Positions 1 through 8,373 of a stretch of 64,000 nt of DNA are shown here, in pieces. Every line of letters starts with the position of its first letter. Position 1 is the stretch's first letter. Under the pieces are notes generated by a model. That model saw nothing but the letters and a program-made list of their open reading frames with translations, ran no database searches and was not told where the DNA came from. The stretch comes from Rhodococcus rhodnii (GTDB lineage Bacteria; Actinomycetota; Actinomycetes; Mycobacteriales; Pseudonocardiaceae): positions 310,001 to 374,000 of the forward strand of contig JOAA01000001.1 of the NCBI GenBank assembly GCA_000720375.1. The letters are read 5' to 3'. The translations under genes and the position numbers were made by a program.

Positions 1-613
1 ACGCACCACCGAACCCGAGGAACGACAAGAAGATCGGGCCCGAGTACGGGTTGGCCGCGCCACCCTGACCACCGGCGGTCAGCGTGAGCGACACGAGGTA
101 GAGCAGGACGCCGAACGAGACCAGCAGACCGAGGTAGGCCACCGGAAGCGGCAGCTTCGTGTTCCACTGCGGGACTTCCTCAAGCGGCTGGCCGATCGTG
201 CTCAGCACCAGCAGGACACCGGCGACGAGCGTGGCGACGCTACCGAACGCCGAACTGCCGTCCGCGGCCGTGACAGCGCCGAGGCCGCCGCCTTCGGCCG
301 AGATGAAGATGAAGTGCACGAGGCCGATCACGAAGATGCCGACACCGAGTCCACGAAGGATACGACGCTGCCCTGGCACCTTGATCACCGCGCACAGCAC
401 CGCGACGATGCCGACGAGCAGCAGCTCCCACCGGAAGCCGGTCAGCTCGAAGGGAGCGTCGAAGAACTGCAGCGTCGCCTTGTCCGGCCACGGTCCCTTG
501 TTGAGCACGAACGTGGCCCAGGGAAGCAGCGCACCGACAATCGCGAGCACGGCGCCGACGATGCCCAGCACACGGGCGATCGACGGGCTCAAGAAAGACT
601 TCGTCTCGGTCAT
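1..613 (-). CDS. livM: LivM-type branched-chain amino acid ABC transporter permease (partial)
   Basis: Membrane permease subunit of a branched-chain amino acid importer; the gene runs off the left edge and only about 204 N-terminal residues are visible. The ATG at 613 overlaps the LivH stop by four bases (ATGA), so the two permeases are probably translationally coupled. The visible part starts with a short hydrophilic leader and then has a strong hydrophobic segment (VLGIVGAVLAIVGALLPWA, about residues 15-33), followed by three or four more hydrophobic stretches (about 60-75, 89-105, 128-145, 157-175). These lie before the conserved LivM core and represent an N-terminal extension of the kind seen in actinobacterial LivM proteins. 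Assignment rests on this topology plus the adjoining LivH and binding protein, because the permease signature itself is outside the window. Confidence 0.8.
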   Translation of the reverse strand, partial: MTETKSFLSPSIARVLGIVGAVLAIVGALLPWATFVLNKGPWPDKATLQFFDAPFELTGFRWELLLVGIVAVLCAVIKVPGQRRILRGLGVGIFVIGLVHFIFISAEGGGLGAVTAADGSSAFGSVATLVAGVLLVLSTIGQPLEEVPQWNTKLPLPVAYLGLLVSFGVLLYLVSLTLTAGGQGGAANPYSGPIFLSFLGFGGA

Positions 614-1527
614 GCGCGAACCCTTTCGGTCTCACCGAACAGACCCTGCGGCCGGAAGACCAGCACTGCGATCAGCACGACGAAAATCCAGACGTAGTCA
701 TATTGCGTGCCACCTGGCAGATACTGGCCCGCAAGCGTCTTGACCAGACCGATGATGAACCCGCCGATGACCGCGCCCCGGATACTGCCGATACCGCCGA
801 GCACGGCGGCGGTGAAGGCGAAGATGCCGTTCTGGAAACCGATGTCGATGCTGATGTTGGTGAAGTGCACGCCATAAAGGACACCGGCGATACCAGCGAG
901 CACCGCACCGATGCCGAAGGTCAGGACGATCGTGCGGTCTGGGTTGATCCCCATCAACCGTGCGGTGTCCGGATCCTGTGCGGTCGCGCGCATGGCCCGG
1001 CCCATCCGCGACGTGTTGATGTAGATCTGCAGCAGCGTGGTGAGCAGAACCGTCACCACGACGAGCAGAAGACCGGTCTTCGGGATCACGATCCCGCCGA
1101 TGTCGATGCTTCCCTCGATGAAGACCCTGGGGAACGGCAGCGGCGCCGTGGCACCCGGGTACCAGAGCCGGACGGCCTCTTTCAGGGCCACCGACACACC
1201 GAGTGCGGTGATCAGCGGTGCGAGTCTCGGCGCGTTTCGCAGCGGTTTGTACGCCAACCGCTCGATGATCAGGGCGAGCACCATGGAGACCACGGCCCCG
1301 GCGATCACCATCAGCGGCAACGTGATGTACCACGTTCCCTTGACGCCCTCGGGAATCGCCCAGGTGAACGTCGCGAGGGCGCCGAACGCACCCACCATGA
1401 AGATCTCGCCGTGCGCGAAGTTGATCAACTGCACGATGCCGTACACCATGGTGTACCCGAGTGCGATCAGACCGACGGTCCCACCGAGGATCACACCGTA
1501 GACCAGCTGCTGTAGCAGCGTTGTCAC
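610..1527 (-). CDS. livH: LivH-type branched-chain amino acid ABC transporter permease
   Basis: Inner-membrane permease of a LivHMGFJ-type importer. The 305-residue product has the LivH hallmark near the N-terminus (ALGYTMVYGIVQLINFAHGE), many hydrophobic helices, and the inner motif ALGVSVALKE followed by a C-terminal VLGGIGSIRGAVIGG loop that contacts the ATPases. The start is GTG at 1527, supported by a GGAGGT ribosome site at 1533-1538 only five bases away. It lies 105 bp downstream of the binding-protein gene, separated by a stable hairpin, and overlaps livM by four bases. Length is typical for the family. The exact substrate (branched-chain amino acids versus related amides) cannot be read from sequence. 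Confidence 0.95.
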   Translation of the reverse strand: MTTLLQQLVYGVILGGTVGLIALGYTMVYGIVQLINFAHGEIFMVGAFGALATFTWAIPEGVKGTWYITLPLMVIAGAVVSMVLALIIERLAYKPLRNAPRLAPLITALGVSVALKEAVRLWYPGATAPLPFPRVFIEGSIDIGGIVIPKTGLLLVVVTVLLTTLLQIYINTSRMGRAMRATAQDPDTARLMGINPDRTIVLTFGIGAVLAGIAGVLYGVHFTNISIDIGFQNGIFAFTAAVLGGIGSIRGAVIGGFIIGLVKTLAGQYLPGGTQYDYVWIFVVLIAVLVFRPQGLFGETERVRA

Positions 1528-1543
1528 AATCTACCTCCAACAA

Positions 1544-1579
1544 GGCGGGGGCAGGTCTTGTGCTTGACCTACCCCCGCC
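1544..1579 (-). terminator. Intercistronic hairpin between binding-protein gene and livH
   Basis: A 14-bp inverted repeat (GGCGGGGGCAGGTC at 1544-1557 against GACCTACCCCCGCC at 1566-1579, one mismatch) with an 8-base loop sits between the binding-protein stop and the livH start. It has no U-tract. Its position fits a partial terminator or mRNA-stabilising stem that keeps binding protein in excess over permease, as is common in such operons; that role is inference. Confidence 0.6.
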
Positions 1580-1632
1580 AGACCACCCCGCCGATCGGGC
1601 GGAGCTTGCTAGTCCGCTATGCGATTGTCAGC

Positions 1633-2874
1633 TCAGTTGGTGAGCGTTCCGGTCTCCACTGGCTGGAACTTGCCGCCGCTGATCTGGTACACGGTCAGCA
1701 GCTTGTTGGTGCTGTCACCGTACTGGTCGAACGCGATGTCGCCGTTGGCACCCTTGATCTTGACGCTGCCGACGTTCTTGATCAGCGCGTCACGCTGCGA
1801 CTCGCCCCAGTCACCGGCGGCCACCGTCTTGGCCAGACCGTCGATCAGGGCGTTGGTGGCGTCGTAGGACATGGCGCCGTAGGCGCTGTAGCCCTGGTCC
1901 TTCGGGTACTTGGCGTTGTAGGCGTCGATGAAGGCCTTGGCCTCGGCCAGCTTGTCAGCCGGGGCACCCACGGAGGTGGCCAGGTCGCCCTCGGCCGCGG
2001 CACCGGCCAGCTTGCCGTAGGTGTCGTCGACGATGCCGTCGCCGCCCATCAGCGGGATCCGCAGACCGGCTTCCTTGAGCTGCTTGGAGAACGGACCGGC
2101 GGCACCGTACTCACCGCCGTAGTAGACGGCGTCCGGGTTGAACGGCTTGATCTTGCCGATCACGCCGGAGAAGTCGGTGTCCTTCTCGCCGACCTTCTCG
2201 CGGGTGACGATCTCGGCACCGAGCGCCTTGGCCTTCTCGGTGAACTCGTTGGCCAGGCCCTCACCGTAGGTCTTGCCGTCGGCGACCACGGCGATCTTCT
2301 TCTTGCCGGCCTTGGAGACCAGGTAGTTGGCCGCGAACGGGCCCTGCGCGTCGTCAGTGGCGCACACGCGGAAGTAGTTCGGGAACTGACGCGACGCGGC
2401 GGTCTTGTAGTTCTCACCGCGGGTCAGCGTCGGGCTGGTGTTCGCCGGGGAGATCATGACGATCTTCTTGTTGGCCAGGATCGGCTGGACGGTCTGGGCA
2501 ACCGAGGAGTTCAGGGTGCCGATCACACCGACCACGTTCGGGTCCGACGACAGCTTGGTCGCGGCCTGCGCGCCCTTGGCCGGGTTCTTCTCGTCGTCCT
2601 GCGCGTCGAGAACCAGCTTGTAGCCCTTGACGGCGCACTTTTCGTTGGCCTGGTTGACGGCGAGGTCAGCGGAGTTCTTGATACCAACACCCAGCGCGGT
2701 CAATTCGCCACTGAGCGGTACGACAACACCGATGGTCAGAGTACCTTTGCTGGTGTCGCACTGATTTCCGCCGGCAGCATTACCACCCGGGGTTTCCTGT
2801 TTATTGGTGCTGCACGACGCAATCAACAGTGCGCCAGCCGCGAGTACAGCAGCTGTAGCTACCTTCTTACGCAC
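1633..2874 (-). CDS. livJ: Branched-chain amino acid ABC transporter substrate-binding lipoprotein
   Basis: Extracytoplasmic binding protein that delivers substrate to LivHM. The 413-residue product begins with a lipoprotein signal peptide (basic MRKK, hydrophobic stretch, lipobox LIASC with the modified Cys near residue 21). The mature part is a periplasmic-binding-protein type I fold: GTLTIGVVVPLSGELTALG at the N-terminus, then GVIGTLNSSVAQTVQPILA and a substrate-domain region with VYYGGEYGAAG. Start is GTG at 2874 with a CGAGGAGGAT ribosome site just upstream. It is the promoter-proximal gene of the operon; the 213 bp to the divergent gene at 3088 should hold its promoter. Confidence 0.93.
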   Translation of the reverse strand: MRKKVATAAVLAAGALLIASCSTNKQETPGGNAAGGNQCDTSKGTLTIGVVVPLSGELTALGVGIKNSADLAVNQANEKCAVKGYKLVLDAQDDEKNPAKGAQAATKLSSDPNVVGVIGTLNSSVAQTVQPILANKKIVMISPANTSPTLTRGENYKTAASRQFPNYFRVCATDDAQGPFAANYLVSKAGKKKIAVVADGKTYGEGLANEFTEKAKALGAEIVTREKVGEKDTDFSGVIGKIKPFNPDAVYYGGEYGAAGPFSKQLKEAGLRIPLMGGDGIVDDTYGKLAGAAAEGDLATSVGAPADKLAEAKAFIDAYNAKYPKDQGYSAYGAMSYDATNALIDGLAKTVAAGDWGESQRDALIKNVGSVKIKGANGDIAFDQYGDSTNKLLTVYQISGGKFQPVETGTLTN

Positions 2875-3087
2875 GAGACAATCCTCCTCGGTGACGGGTT
2901 ACGTAAATCCGCAACCCGCATTTCGCCCCCGCCTGCGAGGAGCGCTGGGCGGAACTTAGGCGATGGACCAGCCGACAGTCAGCAATCCCCGCGAGAGCGT
3001 AACCAGAACGCAACGTTGGCGTACGTTGAGCGGACACTTCGTAGTTCCTGCTAACCGCTGACGTGGCCGTAGCATAGACTGTCCTAG

Positions 3088-4920
3088 GTGAGTCGACGCG
3101 CCCGCATAAGCGCTTGGCTGCTGGGTGCATGTCTTGTCCTCGGCGCAATCATCCTGTTACGCAACGAGAGCGAAACCCCTGCGCAGGACGGCTTTCCCAG
3201 TTTTACTGCCGACGCAGTAGTTCCGCCGCGCCCGGCGCAGTCCGTACCGCCGCCTGGCCCAGTCCAGATGTCGCCTGGACCTGGTCGTCTCCGACTCGCC
3301 TGGGCCGACGGGTTGCCTGGCGGACAGCCGATTGACGGCGTGACCGGTTACGAAATCCGGTGGGACAACCAGGTTCGGGTGGTCAGCGAACCCGCTGCCC
3401 AACTGGACGGGCTGGACATGCGAAACCACGACATCGAGGTGCGGTCGGTCGACCCCTTCGGCAGGCGTTCCGAGCCCGTTCGGGTGACCGGAATGCCGTC
3501 CAGGGAAGCGAAACCCGCCCTTGACTACGTCGACGAGTTCGACACGACGGACTCGGTGCACACCGAGGTTCCCGGGTCGCAATGGCATGTATCGGGTTAC
3601 AAGGGCTGTATCGACCTGGGGAGCGAAAAAGGGCCGAAAGAAAGCCAGCTGATCGTGCAACTGGGCTGCGGCGCTGACGATGTGGTGCTGCGGTCACGCC
3701 ATGCCTTTCAGTTGGTCGAAGGTGCGGGCCGGGTGACCGTGGTGACCGACGCGGCCGGGCCGTACGGCGGGCTGAATTTCGACTTCACACCAGGGAAACC
3801 CGATCGGGTGGGGGCCAGGAACAACGCCTAGCCCGCGCTGCCGCCCGGAGCCATCCGGGTATCCATTTCGGACAGTGACGTCCGCGTCGTCACCGGGCCG
3901 GACGCGGGACGTGGCACGTTCACGCCATCCGCGGTGCCGCCTGCGACGCGGGGAAGCGGTGTGCTGCACAAGTTCGACGTGGTGTTCTCGCCTGCGGGGA
4001 TCCAGGTGTTCCAAGACGATTCGCTGGTGACCACAAGCGAGGTCGTACCGCGGTGGACGACGTCGACGGTGCTTGTTGGGATGATCGGACCACCGGGTCG
4101 CCGTACCCGTGTGCACCTGGACGCGGTGGGGATGTCGTCGGTGGTTCCCGCACAGGAAAAGGTGGTCGAATTCGGTGCGGTGCTGGGCACACAGCGGGTT
4201 TTGCGGCCGCAGGAGAACGCGCCGGGCCTGGGCGTCAGCCGCCAGCCGTTGATCGGCGCGACCAGCGCACGGCTGCGTACGACGGTGACATTGGGCGCGG
4301 GCGCGGACCCCAACGCGATGTCCTTGCAGATCGCTGATCGGACCGTGCCAATGGTTCCCGCGGCTCCCGGGTCGCCGACGCAGCCGGGCTCGGACGTGAC
4401 ACTGGAAGCCACACTGCCGCCCGAACTGTTCGCGGGTGAAGCGTCTTCGTTGAGCCCGTTGGTGATCAGGGGCCAAGGAACGGGAGCGGTGCTTGAGTCC
4501 TATTTGGAGATAGCCGGGACGACGCCGGCGAGAAGACTGCCCGATCCCCGGCTGACGCCGCGGTTCGCGGGACTGCCGACGGCGGCGGTGACGCTACGGA
4601 ACGCCAGCGGAATCGATCTCGGAAAAAGGGCATCGGCGAACACGCCATTTCAGTTGGAAATCACCCTGGATCCAAAACTGGCGCAACGCGACGCGGATGA
4701 CGTGATGCCGGTGCGTGGATTCGAGGTGTACCTGAACGAAAGGCGAATAGCCGCGGTGCCGACGGATATTCAAGGGCCCGCGGTCGGCGGAACCTATCGG
4801 CTGACCGTGTCGGCGACCGAGGAATTGCCGGGTGATCAGACCATTGAGGTCCGATTGCACCCGGCGGATCAGACGAAGCAGCCGCACTCGGCCCGGTTTG
4901 GGATACAGCTGCTCAACTGA
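3088..4920 (+). pseudogene. Secreted fibronectin-III-like protein, interrupted by an in-frame amber codon
   Basis: One reading frame of 611 codons runs from GTG 3088 to TGA 4918-4920 and is broken only by TAG at 3829-3831. Coding character continues on both sides: the codons after the stop read PALPPGAIRVSISDSDV, and the downstream part contains FDVVFSPAGIQVFQDD. The protein has an N-terminal membrane anchor or signal (ISAWLLGACLVLGAIILLR, about residues 7-25), a proline-rich linker, a fibronectin-III-like domain at about 68-140 (LRLAWADG, GYEIRWDN, DPFGRRSEPVRV) and a beta-rich, lectin-like central part. A rare TTA codon lies near codon 23. No function is recognised. It is either a nonsense pseudogene, a sequence error, or (less likely) two proteins. 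No clear ribosome site precedes the GTG, so a leaderless mRNA is possible. Its 3' end overlaps the convergent pdtaR by 8 bp. Confidence 0.7.
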
Positions 4921-5509
4921 GGTTTTCCACCACGGCCTCGGCCACGGCCTTCATGGTGGTGCGCCGGTCCATGGCGGTGCGCTGGATCCACCGGAACGCC
5001 TCGGGCTCGGTGAGGCTCTGCTTGCTCATCAGAAGGCCCTTGGCCCGCTCGACGACCTTGCGCGTCTCAAGCCGATCGGTGAGGCCGGCCACCTCGTTCT
5101 CGAGAGCCTGCATCTCCGAGAACCGGCTGACGGCCAGCTCGATAGCCGGCACGAGGTCATGCTTGGCGAACGGCTTGACAAGGTAAGCCATGGCGCCGGC
5201 ATCCCTCGCGCGCTCGATGAGCTCCCGTTGGGAGAACGCGGTGAGGATGACGACGGGGGCAACGCGGTCGCCGACGATGCTCGAGGCCGCCTCGATACCG
5301 TCCATCTTGGGCATCTTGACGTCGAGGATGACCAAGTCGGGCTTGAGCTCGGCGGCCAGCCGGACAGCCTCTTCGCCGTCCGCGGCCTGGCCCGCGACCT
5401 CGTAGCCCTCTTCGTTCAGCATCTCGACGAGATCAAGCCGGATAAGCGCCTCATCCTCAGCGACGAGCACGCGTCGCTGCACACGGGCCTCGGTAGCCAC
5501 TTCGGTCAC
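4913..5509 (-). CDS. pdtaR: ANTAR-domain response regulator, PdtaR family
   Basis: Cytoplasmic response regulator that, in the characterised mycobacterial relative Rv1626/PdtaR, is phosphorylated by PdtaS and acts on RNA as an antiterminator. The 198-residue product has a receiver domain (about 12-125) with acidic pocket AEDE at 17-20, phospho-acceptor Asp63 in LVILDVKMPKMDG and Lys112 in YLVKPFAK. A short coiled segment (MQALENEVAGL) then leads to a C-terminal ANTAR domain (about 133-195) with the typical RKVVERAKGLLM and EAFRWIQRTAM. Start GTG 5509 has AGGAGG at 5515-5520. The length and domain order match PdtaR exactly. No kinase gene is adjacent, which is normal because pdtaS is usually unlinked. 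Confidence 0.93.
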   Translation of the reverse strand: MTEVATEARVQRRVLVAEDEALIRLDLVEMLNEEGYEVAGQAADGEEAVRLAAELKPDLVILDVKMPKMDGIEAASSIVGDRVAPVVILTAFSQRELIERARDAGAMAYLVKPFAKHDLVPAIELAVSRFSEMQALENEVAGLTDRLETRKVVERAKGLLMSKQSLTEPEAFRWIQRTAMDRRTTMKAVAEAVVENLS

Positions 5510-5656
5510 CGGGGTCCTCCTGTCGCTGTAGGGGTACGAAAGCCGAAACAGCAGCGTACCGGGGCCAGCGCGACCGCGCCGTAACCAGGAGAGTTATCCG
5601 ACACACACCCTGGCTCAACGTATGCGGGGCCGGTCGCGTAAAGTTGCCCCACGTAA

Positions 5657-5730
5657 GCCCCTGTAGCCCAATCGGCAGAGGCAGCGGACTCAAAATCCGT
5701 CCAGTGTGCGTTCGAGTCGCACCAGGGGCA
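5657..5730 (+). tRNA. tRNA-Leu (anticodon CAA)
   Basis: A 74-nt cloverleaf: acceptor GCCCCTG (5657-5663) pairs with CAGGGGC (5723-5729), discriminator A5730. The D arm contains AATCGGCAGA. The anticodon stem GCGGA/TCCGT encloses loop CTCAAAA, giving anticodon CAA (Leu UUG). The T arm is GTGCG-TTCGAGT-CGCAC. CCA is not fully encoded. The variable loop is only about 5 nt, whereas leucine tRNAs normally have a long variable arm; this short form should be noted. An AT-rich TAAAGT at 5639-5644 could be its -10 box. The tRNA lies at the edge of the defence island and is the probable integration site. Confidence 0.9.
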
Positions 5731-5755
5731 CCCTCACTGACCAGCCAATACAACT

Positions 5756-5780
5756 GACTATAGATCATGACTATAGATCA
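5756..5780 (+). repeat. Two 12-bp direct repeats beside tRNA-Leu
   Basis: GACTATAGATCA occurs at 5756-5767 and again at 5769-5780, separated by one T, and is followed at once by a short palindromic TTGATCAA-type stretch. The segment is far more AT-rich than its surroundings and lies 26 bp past the tRNA 3' end. It may be a recombinase arm site or operator left from the integrated element; the function is not known. Confidence 0.55.
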
Positions 5781-5811
5781 ACTTTGTTGATCAAAGGCTG
5801 CGGCCGCCGGT

Positions 5812-6077
5812 GTGGGTATGCGCACGGCCATGAGTGCTGCACGCCCATCAGATGAGCGCGAACGCGGTCGAATCGAGGAACGCGCGGCTCCCTCCGCGTT
5901 GTGGGTCTACGCCGGGCAGTACCTCGTCACCGGTAGTGCGTCTACCACCGCGAGATCGTCCACGACGCCAGCAACGCCTCGTACAAGAAGGCGAAATCTG
6001 TTCTCGGGAAGCTGGTCTTCCAGGTCGACGAACAACGGGTGTTGAGCGCTGACAAAATCGCGTCTTCCCGCGTGTAG
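5812..6077 (+). pseudogene. Remnant of a tyrosine-recombinase (phage/ICE-type) integrase N-terminus
   Basis: Two overlapping frames together resemble the N-terminal region of actinobacterial tyrosine integrases. Frame one (from GTG 5812) gives RGRIEERAAPSALWVYAGQY then LVTG, like the RGSIEER..WRVRVYAG.DPVTG start of these enzymes. Near 5938-5942 the frame shifts and continues as REIVHDASNASYKKAKSVLG then KLVFQVDEQR, matching the AEKALTRLLAQVDEQRHP-like region, and it ends at TAG 6075-6077. The core-binding and catalytic domains are missing. The fragment lies 80 bp from the tRNA-Leu 3' end, as expected for an integrase of an element inserted there. It cannot be functional. The match is from family memory, not a search. 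Confidence 0.6.
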
Positions 6078-6270
6078 ACGATGGTCGAATGATCCTCGAA
6101 CCGGTCCATGGATGATGCAGCACAGAACTGTCTCGCCAGTAACCTCGCGCCGCTACGAGTGAGACCTGGCCCGTACCAATACCCGACCAATCTCGTGTGA
6201 TAGGAAGATGCTCGCCCGGACACCTTCAACTGGTGCTGTCGTTCTTCCGTGACAGGCGGCCGGCTTCCTG
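6078..6270. other. Non-coding stretch between integrase remnant and brxHI
   Basis: No convincing gene is seen. A minus-strand frame of 95 codons (6229-5942) crosses the integrase remnant antisense and has no recognisable motif. The stretch may hold further eroded element sequence or the operon terminator, but no strong hairpin was found. Confidence 0.4.
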
Positions 6271-8373
6271 TCAGGTCGAACGGATGAACACTCGCTTCCC
6301 CATGAGAACCTTGCTCGCGGAGGACAGGTCTGCGAGCCGCTCTGCCACCGTCCGCTCTGCAAGACCCGGCGGCAATGCTGCAGAGAACTTCAGGCCAGAC
6401 AACGCATTTCGGTCGACTGGCGGCAAACGCAGCCGCACCCGCTCATTGAGCGCTGTTTGAACGTCCTTGACCGTGACACCGGAACGGAGCCGGAGCGACC
6501 GGTCACCGATTCGCTGTTGCTGATCCACCAGGCCTGGCAGGCTCACCGCGAGGCAGCGGTTGGCGGCGATACCAGCCCATGTCCACCATCGCGTCTCGCT
6601 TTCGGATTGCCGGATCACCGTGGCGTCAACGGTGATGTTCGGCCCATGAACGCTTCGTAGTTCGCCGATTGCGGTGACCGCACGCCGGGTAAGTATGACG
6701 CCTTTCGGATCGGCGCCGCCGAGGACGTCTCGAATGCCTCTTGCCAGCTCGAACGACACACCGCCGCCGCGGCCGGACCACTTCGCTCTACCCAGCAGGT
6801 CAGTCGGTTCGACCTGGCAGCGCCTGCGTTGCCAGTCGATCGAGGTGACAAGCCAGCTCCGGCCAGCGAGCAGGAGTACCCGGGATCCGTCGAAGGTGTC
6901 CGCAATCAGTACGTCGTCACCTACTAGGCCGATCTCGGTTCGGCCTGCCAGCACGAGGAACTGGGGTGGGGCGCTGAATACGGCGGTCAGGTCGGAGAAA
7001 TAGCGATGCCCGAACCGTCGTTCGGCCTCCGAGCCGATGACGGCCAGGTCTCCGTCGGGTTCAAGGTAGCCCTCGGCCACCAGGTACCGCACGATCTCGG
7101 GACCGGTGTCGTCGAACATGGGCAGGTCGCCCCACCATTCCCGCCACGAGCGTGTACCGACCACACCCTCCTGCAGAGCAAGGGCGAGGATCTGCTGAGC
7201 CATGATGTGTCTGGGAGCTGGCGGCGCCTCAACCGGCTCCACCCAACCTTGTGACCACCGCAGCAGTAGTCCGCAGGCGTGGGCCACCGCATCGGTGTCC
7301 AGACACAGGAAAAGGCAGTTCCGATAACCGTTTCTTCGTCCGGTGCGGCCGAGTCGCTGAAGGAACGAAGCGACTGTGCGCGGTGCGTCGAGCTGGATCA
7401 CACGGTCCAGGTCACCGACATCGATTCCCAGTTCCAAGGTTGAGGTGGCCACAATGACACAGTCGCGCTCGTTGGCGAACGCTTCTTCGGCACGACGGCG
7501 TTCTGCTGCGGACAACGACGAATGCGACAGGAACGTCGTCACTCCTTTGGCCGTCAACGCCGCACCCAACTCCTCAGCGCGCCGTCTACTGTCCACGAAC
7601 ACCAGGCGCTTTTCCCCTTGGTGCAGCAGGGAAATCACCTTCGCAGCGTTGTCGATCGAACCGACGTGATCTACGGTGATCTCGGGTGGCTCCGCCGCCA
7701 CGGCTATGGGAGCAATGACTTGTCGCTCCCGATCATGAAAGGAACCTTGTAGCCAGCGCAACAGCTGCGGCGGGTTGCCCACCGTCGCAGACAGACCGAT
7801 CCGCTGCAGTGGCCGTCCGGCCACACGGGACAGTCGTTCGAGGACCGCAAGTAGATGCCACCCGCGATCATCGCCGGCGAAAGCGTGAATCTCGTCGACT
7901 ACCACAGCCCGCAGGTCAGCAAACACCCGGCGGTGGTCCACAGTAGATGATACGAGCATCGCTTCGAGCGACTCAGGGGTCGTGAGCAGCACATCGGGGC
8001 GCTCTTGCCGGATTCGTTGCCGCGCTGTCTGTCCTACGTCGCCATGCCACACCGCTGAGGACCGGCCCAGCCATCCGGTGTAGTCGGTCAGCCTGCCTGC
8101 CAGGTCGTTCAGAAGCGCCTTCAGCGGACACACGTAGAGCACTGACGTGCCCCGCCAGTCTTCCGTGGCCATTCTGGTCAGCAACGGGAAGAGCGCTGCC
8201 TCGGTCTTGCCACCGGCGGTGGGCGCCAGCAGCAAGCAGTCGACACCATCGGTCACCGGACCGACCGCGGCGGCCTGCAGGGCGCGCAGCCCTGGCCATC
8301 GCAACGTATTCACCAGATGGTGCTGGATGACCGGGTGCAATGCAAGCAGCCCGGTCAGCTCGTCACCGGACAT
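6271..8373 (-). CDS. brxHI: BREX type 2 DEAD/DEAH-box helicase BrxHI
   Basis: Lhr-like superfamily 2 helicase, the last gene of the BREX type 2 operon; its precise role in phage exclusion is not established. About 700 residues. Motif I is PTAGGKTEA (about residues 49-57), motif Ia YVCPLKALLNDL, motif II VVVDEIHAF (DEIH, about 155), motif III LSATVGNP, and motif VI FLQRLGRTGRRNGYR (about 335). The C-terminal half is the longer Lhr-type extension. I place the start at ATG 8373 (MSGDELTG), overlapping the brxD stop by 11 bp; the frame is open further up to 8412, but that would sit deep inside brxD. It ends 540 bp from tRNA-Leu. All motifs look intact. Confidence 0.88.
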   Translation of the reverse strand: MSGDELTGLLALHPVIQHHLVNTLRWPGLRALQAAAVGPVTDGVDCLLLAPTAGGKTEAALFPLLTRMATEDWRGTSVLYVCPLKALLNDLAGRLTDYTGWLGRSSAVWHGDVGQTARQRIRQERPDVLLTTPESLEAMLVSSTVDHRRVFADLRAVVVDEIHAFAGDDRGWHLLAVLERLSRVAGRPLQRIGLSATVGNPPQLLRWLQGSFHDRERQVIAPIAVAAEPPEITVDHVGSIDNAAKVISLLHQGEKRLVFVDSRRRAEELGAALTAKGVTTFLSHSSLSAAERRRAEEAFANERDCVIVATSTLELGIDVGDLDRVIQLDAPRTVASFLQRLGRTGRRNGYRNCLFLCLDTDAVAHACGLLLRWSQGWVEPVEAPPAPRHIMAQQILALALQEGVVGTRSWREWWGDLPMFDDTGPEIVRYLVAEGYLEPDGDLAVIGSEAERRFGHRYFSDLTAVFSAPPQFLVLAGRTEIGLVGDDVLIADTFDGSRVLLLAGRSWLVTSIDWQRRRCQVEPTDLLGRAKWSGRGGGVSFELARGIRDVLGGADPKGVILTRRAVTAIGELRSVHGPNITVDATVIRQSESETRWWTWAGIAANRCLAVSLPGLVDQQQRIGDRSLRLRSGVTVKDVQTALNERVRLRLPPVDRNALSGLKFSAALPPGLAERTVAERLADLSSASKVLMGKRVFIRST

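Noticed and set aside
1..5730. Interpretation of the liv operon as part of the defence island
   Set aside because: Base composition and gene types are those of the backbone, and the integrase remnant lies on the other side of the tRNA.
5942..6229. 95-codon minus-strand frame beside tRNA-Leu
   Set aside because: Antisense to the integrase remnant; no motif and no good start.
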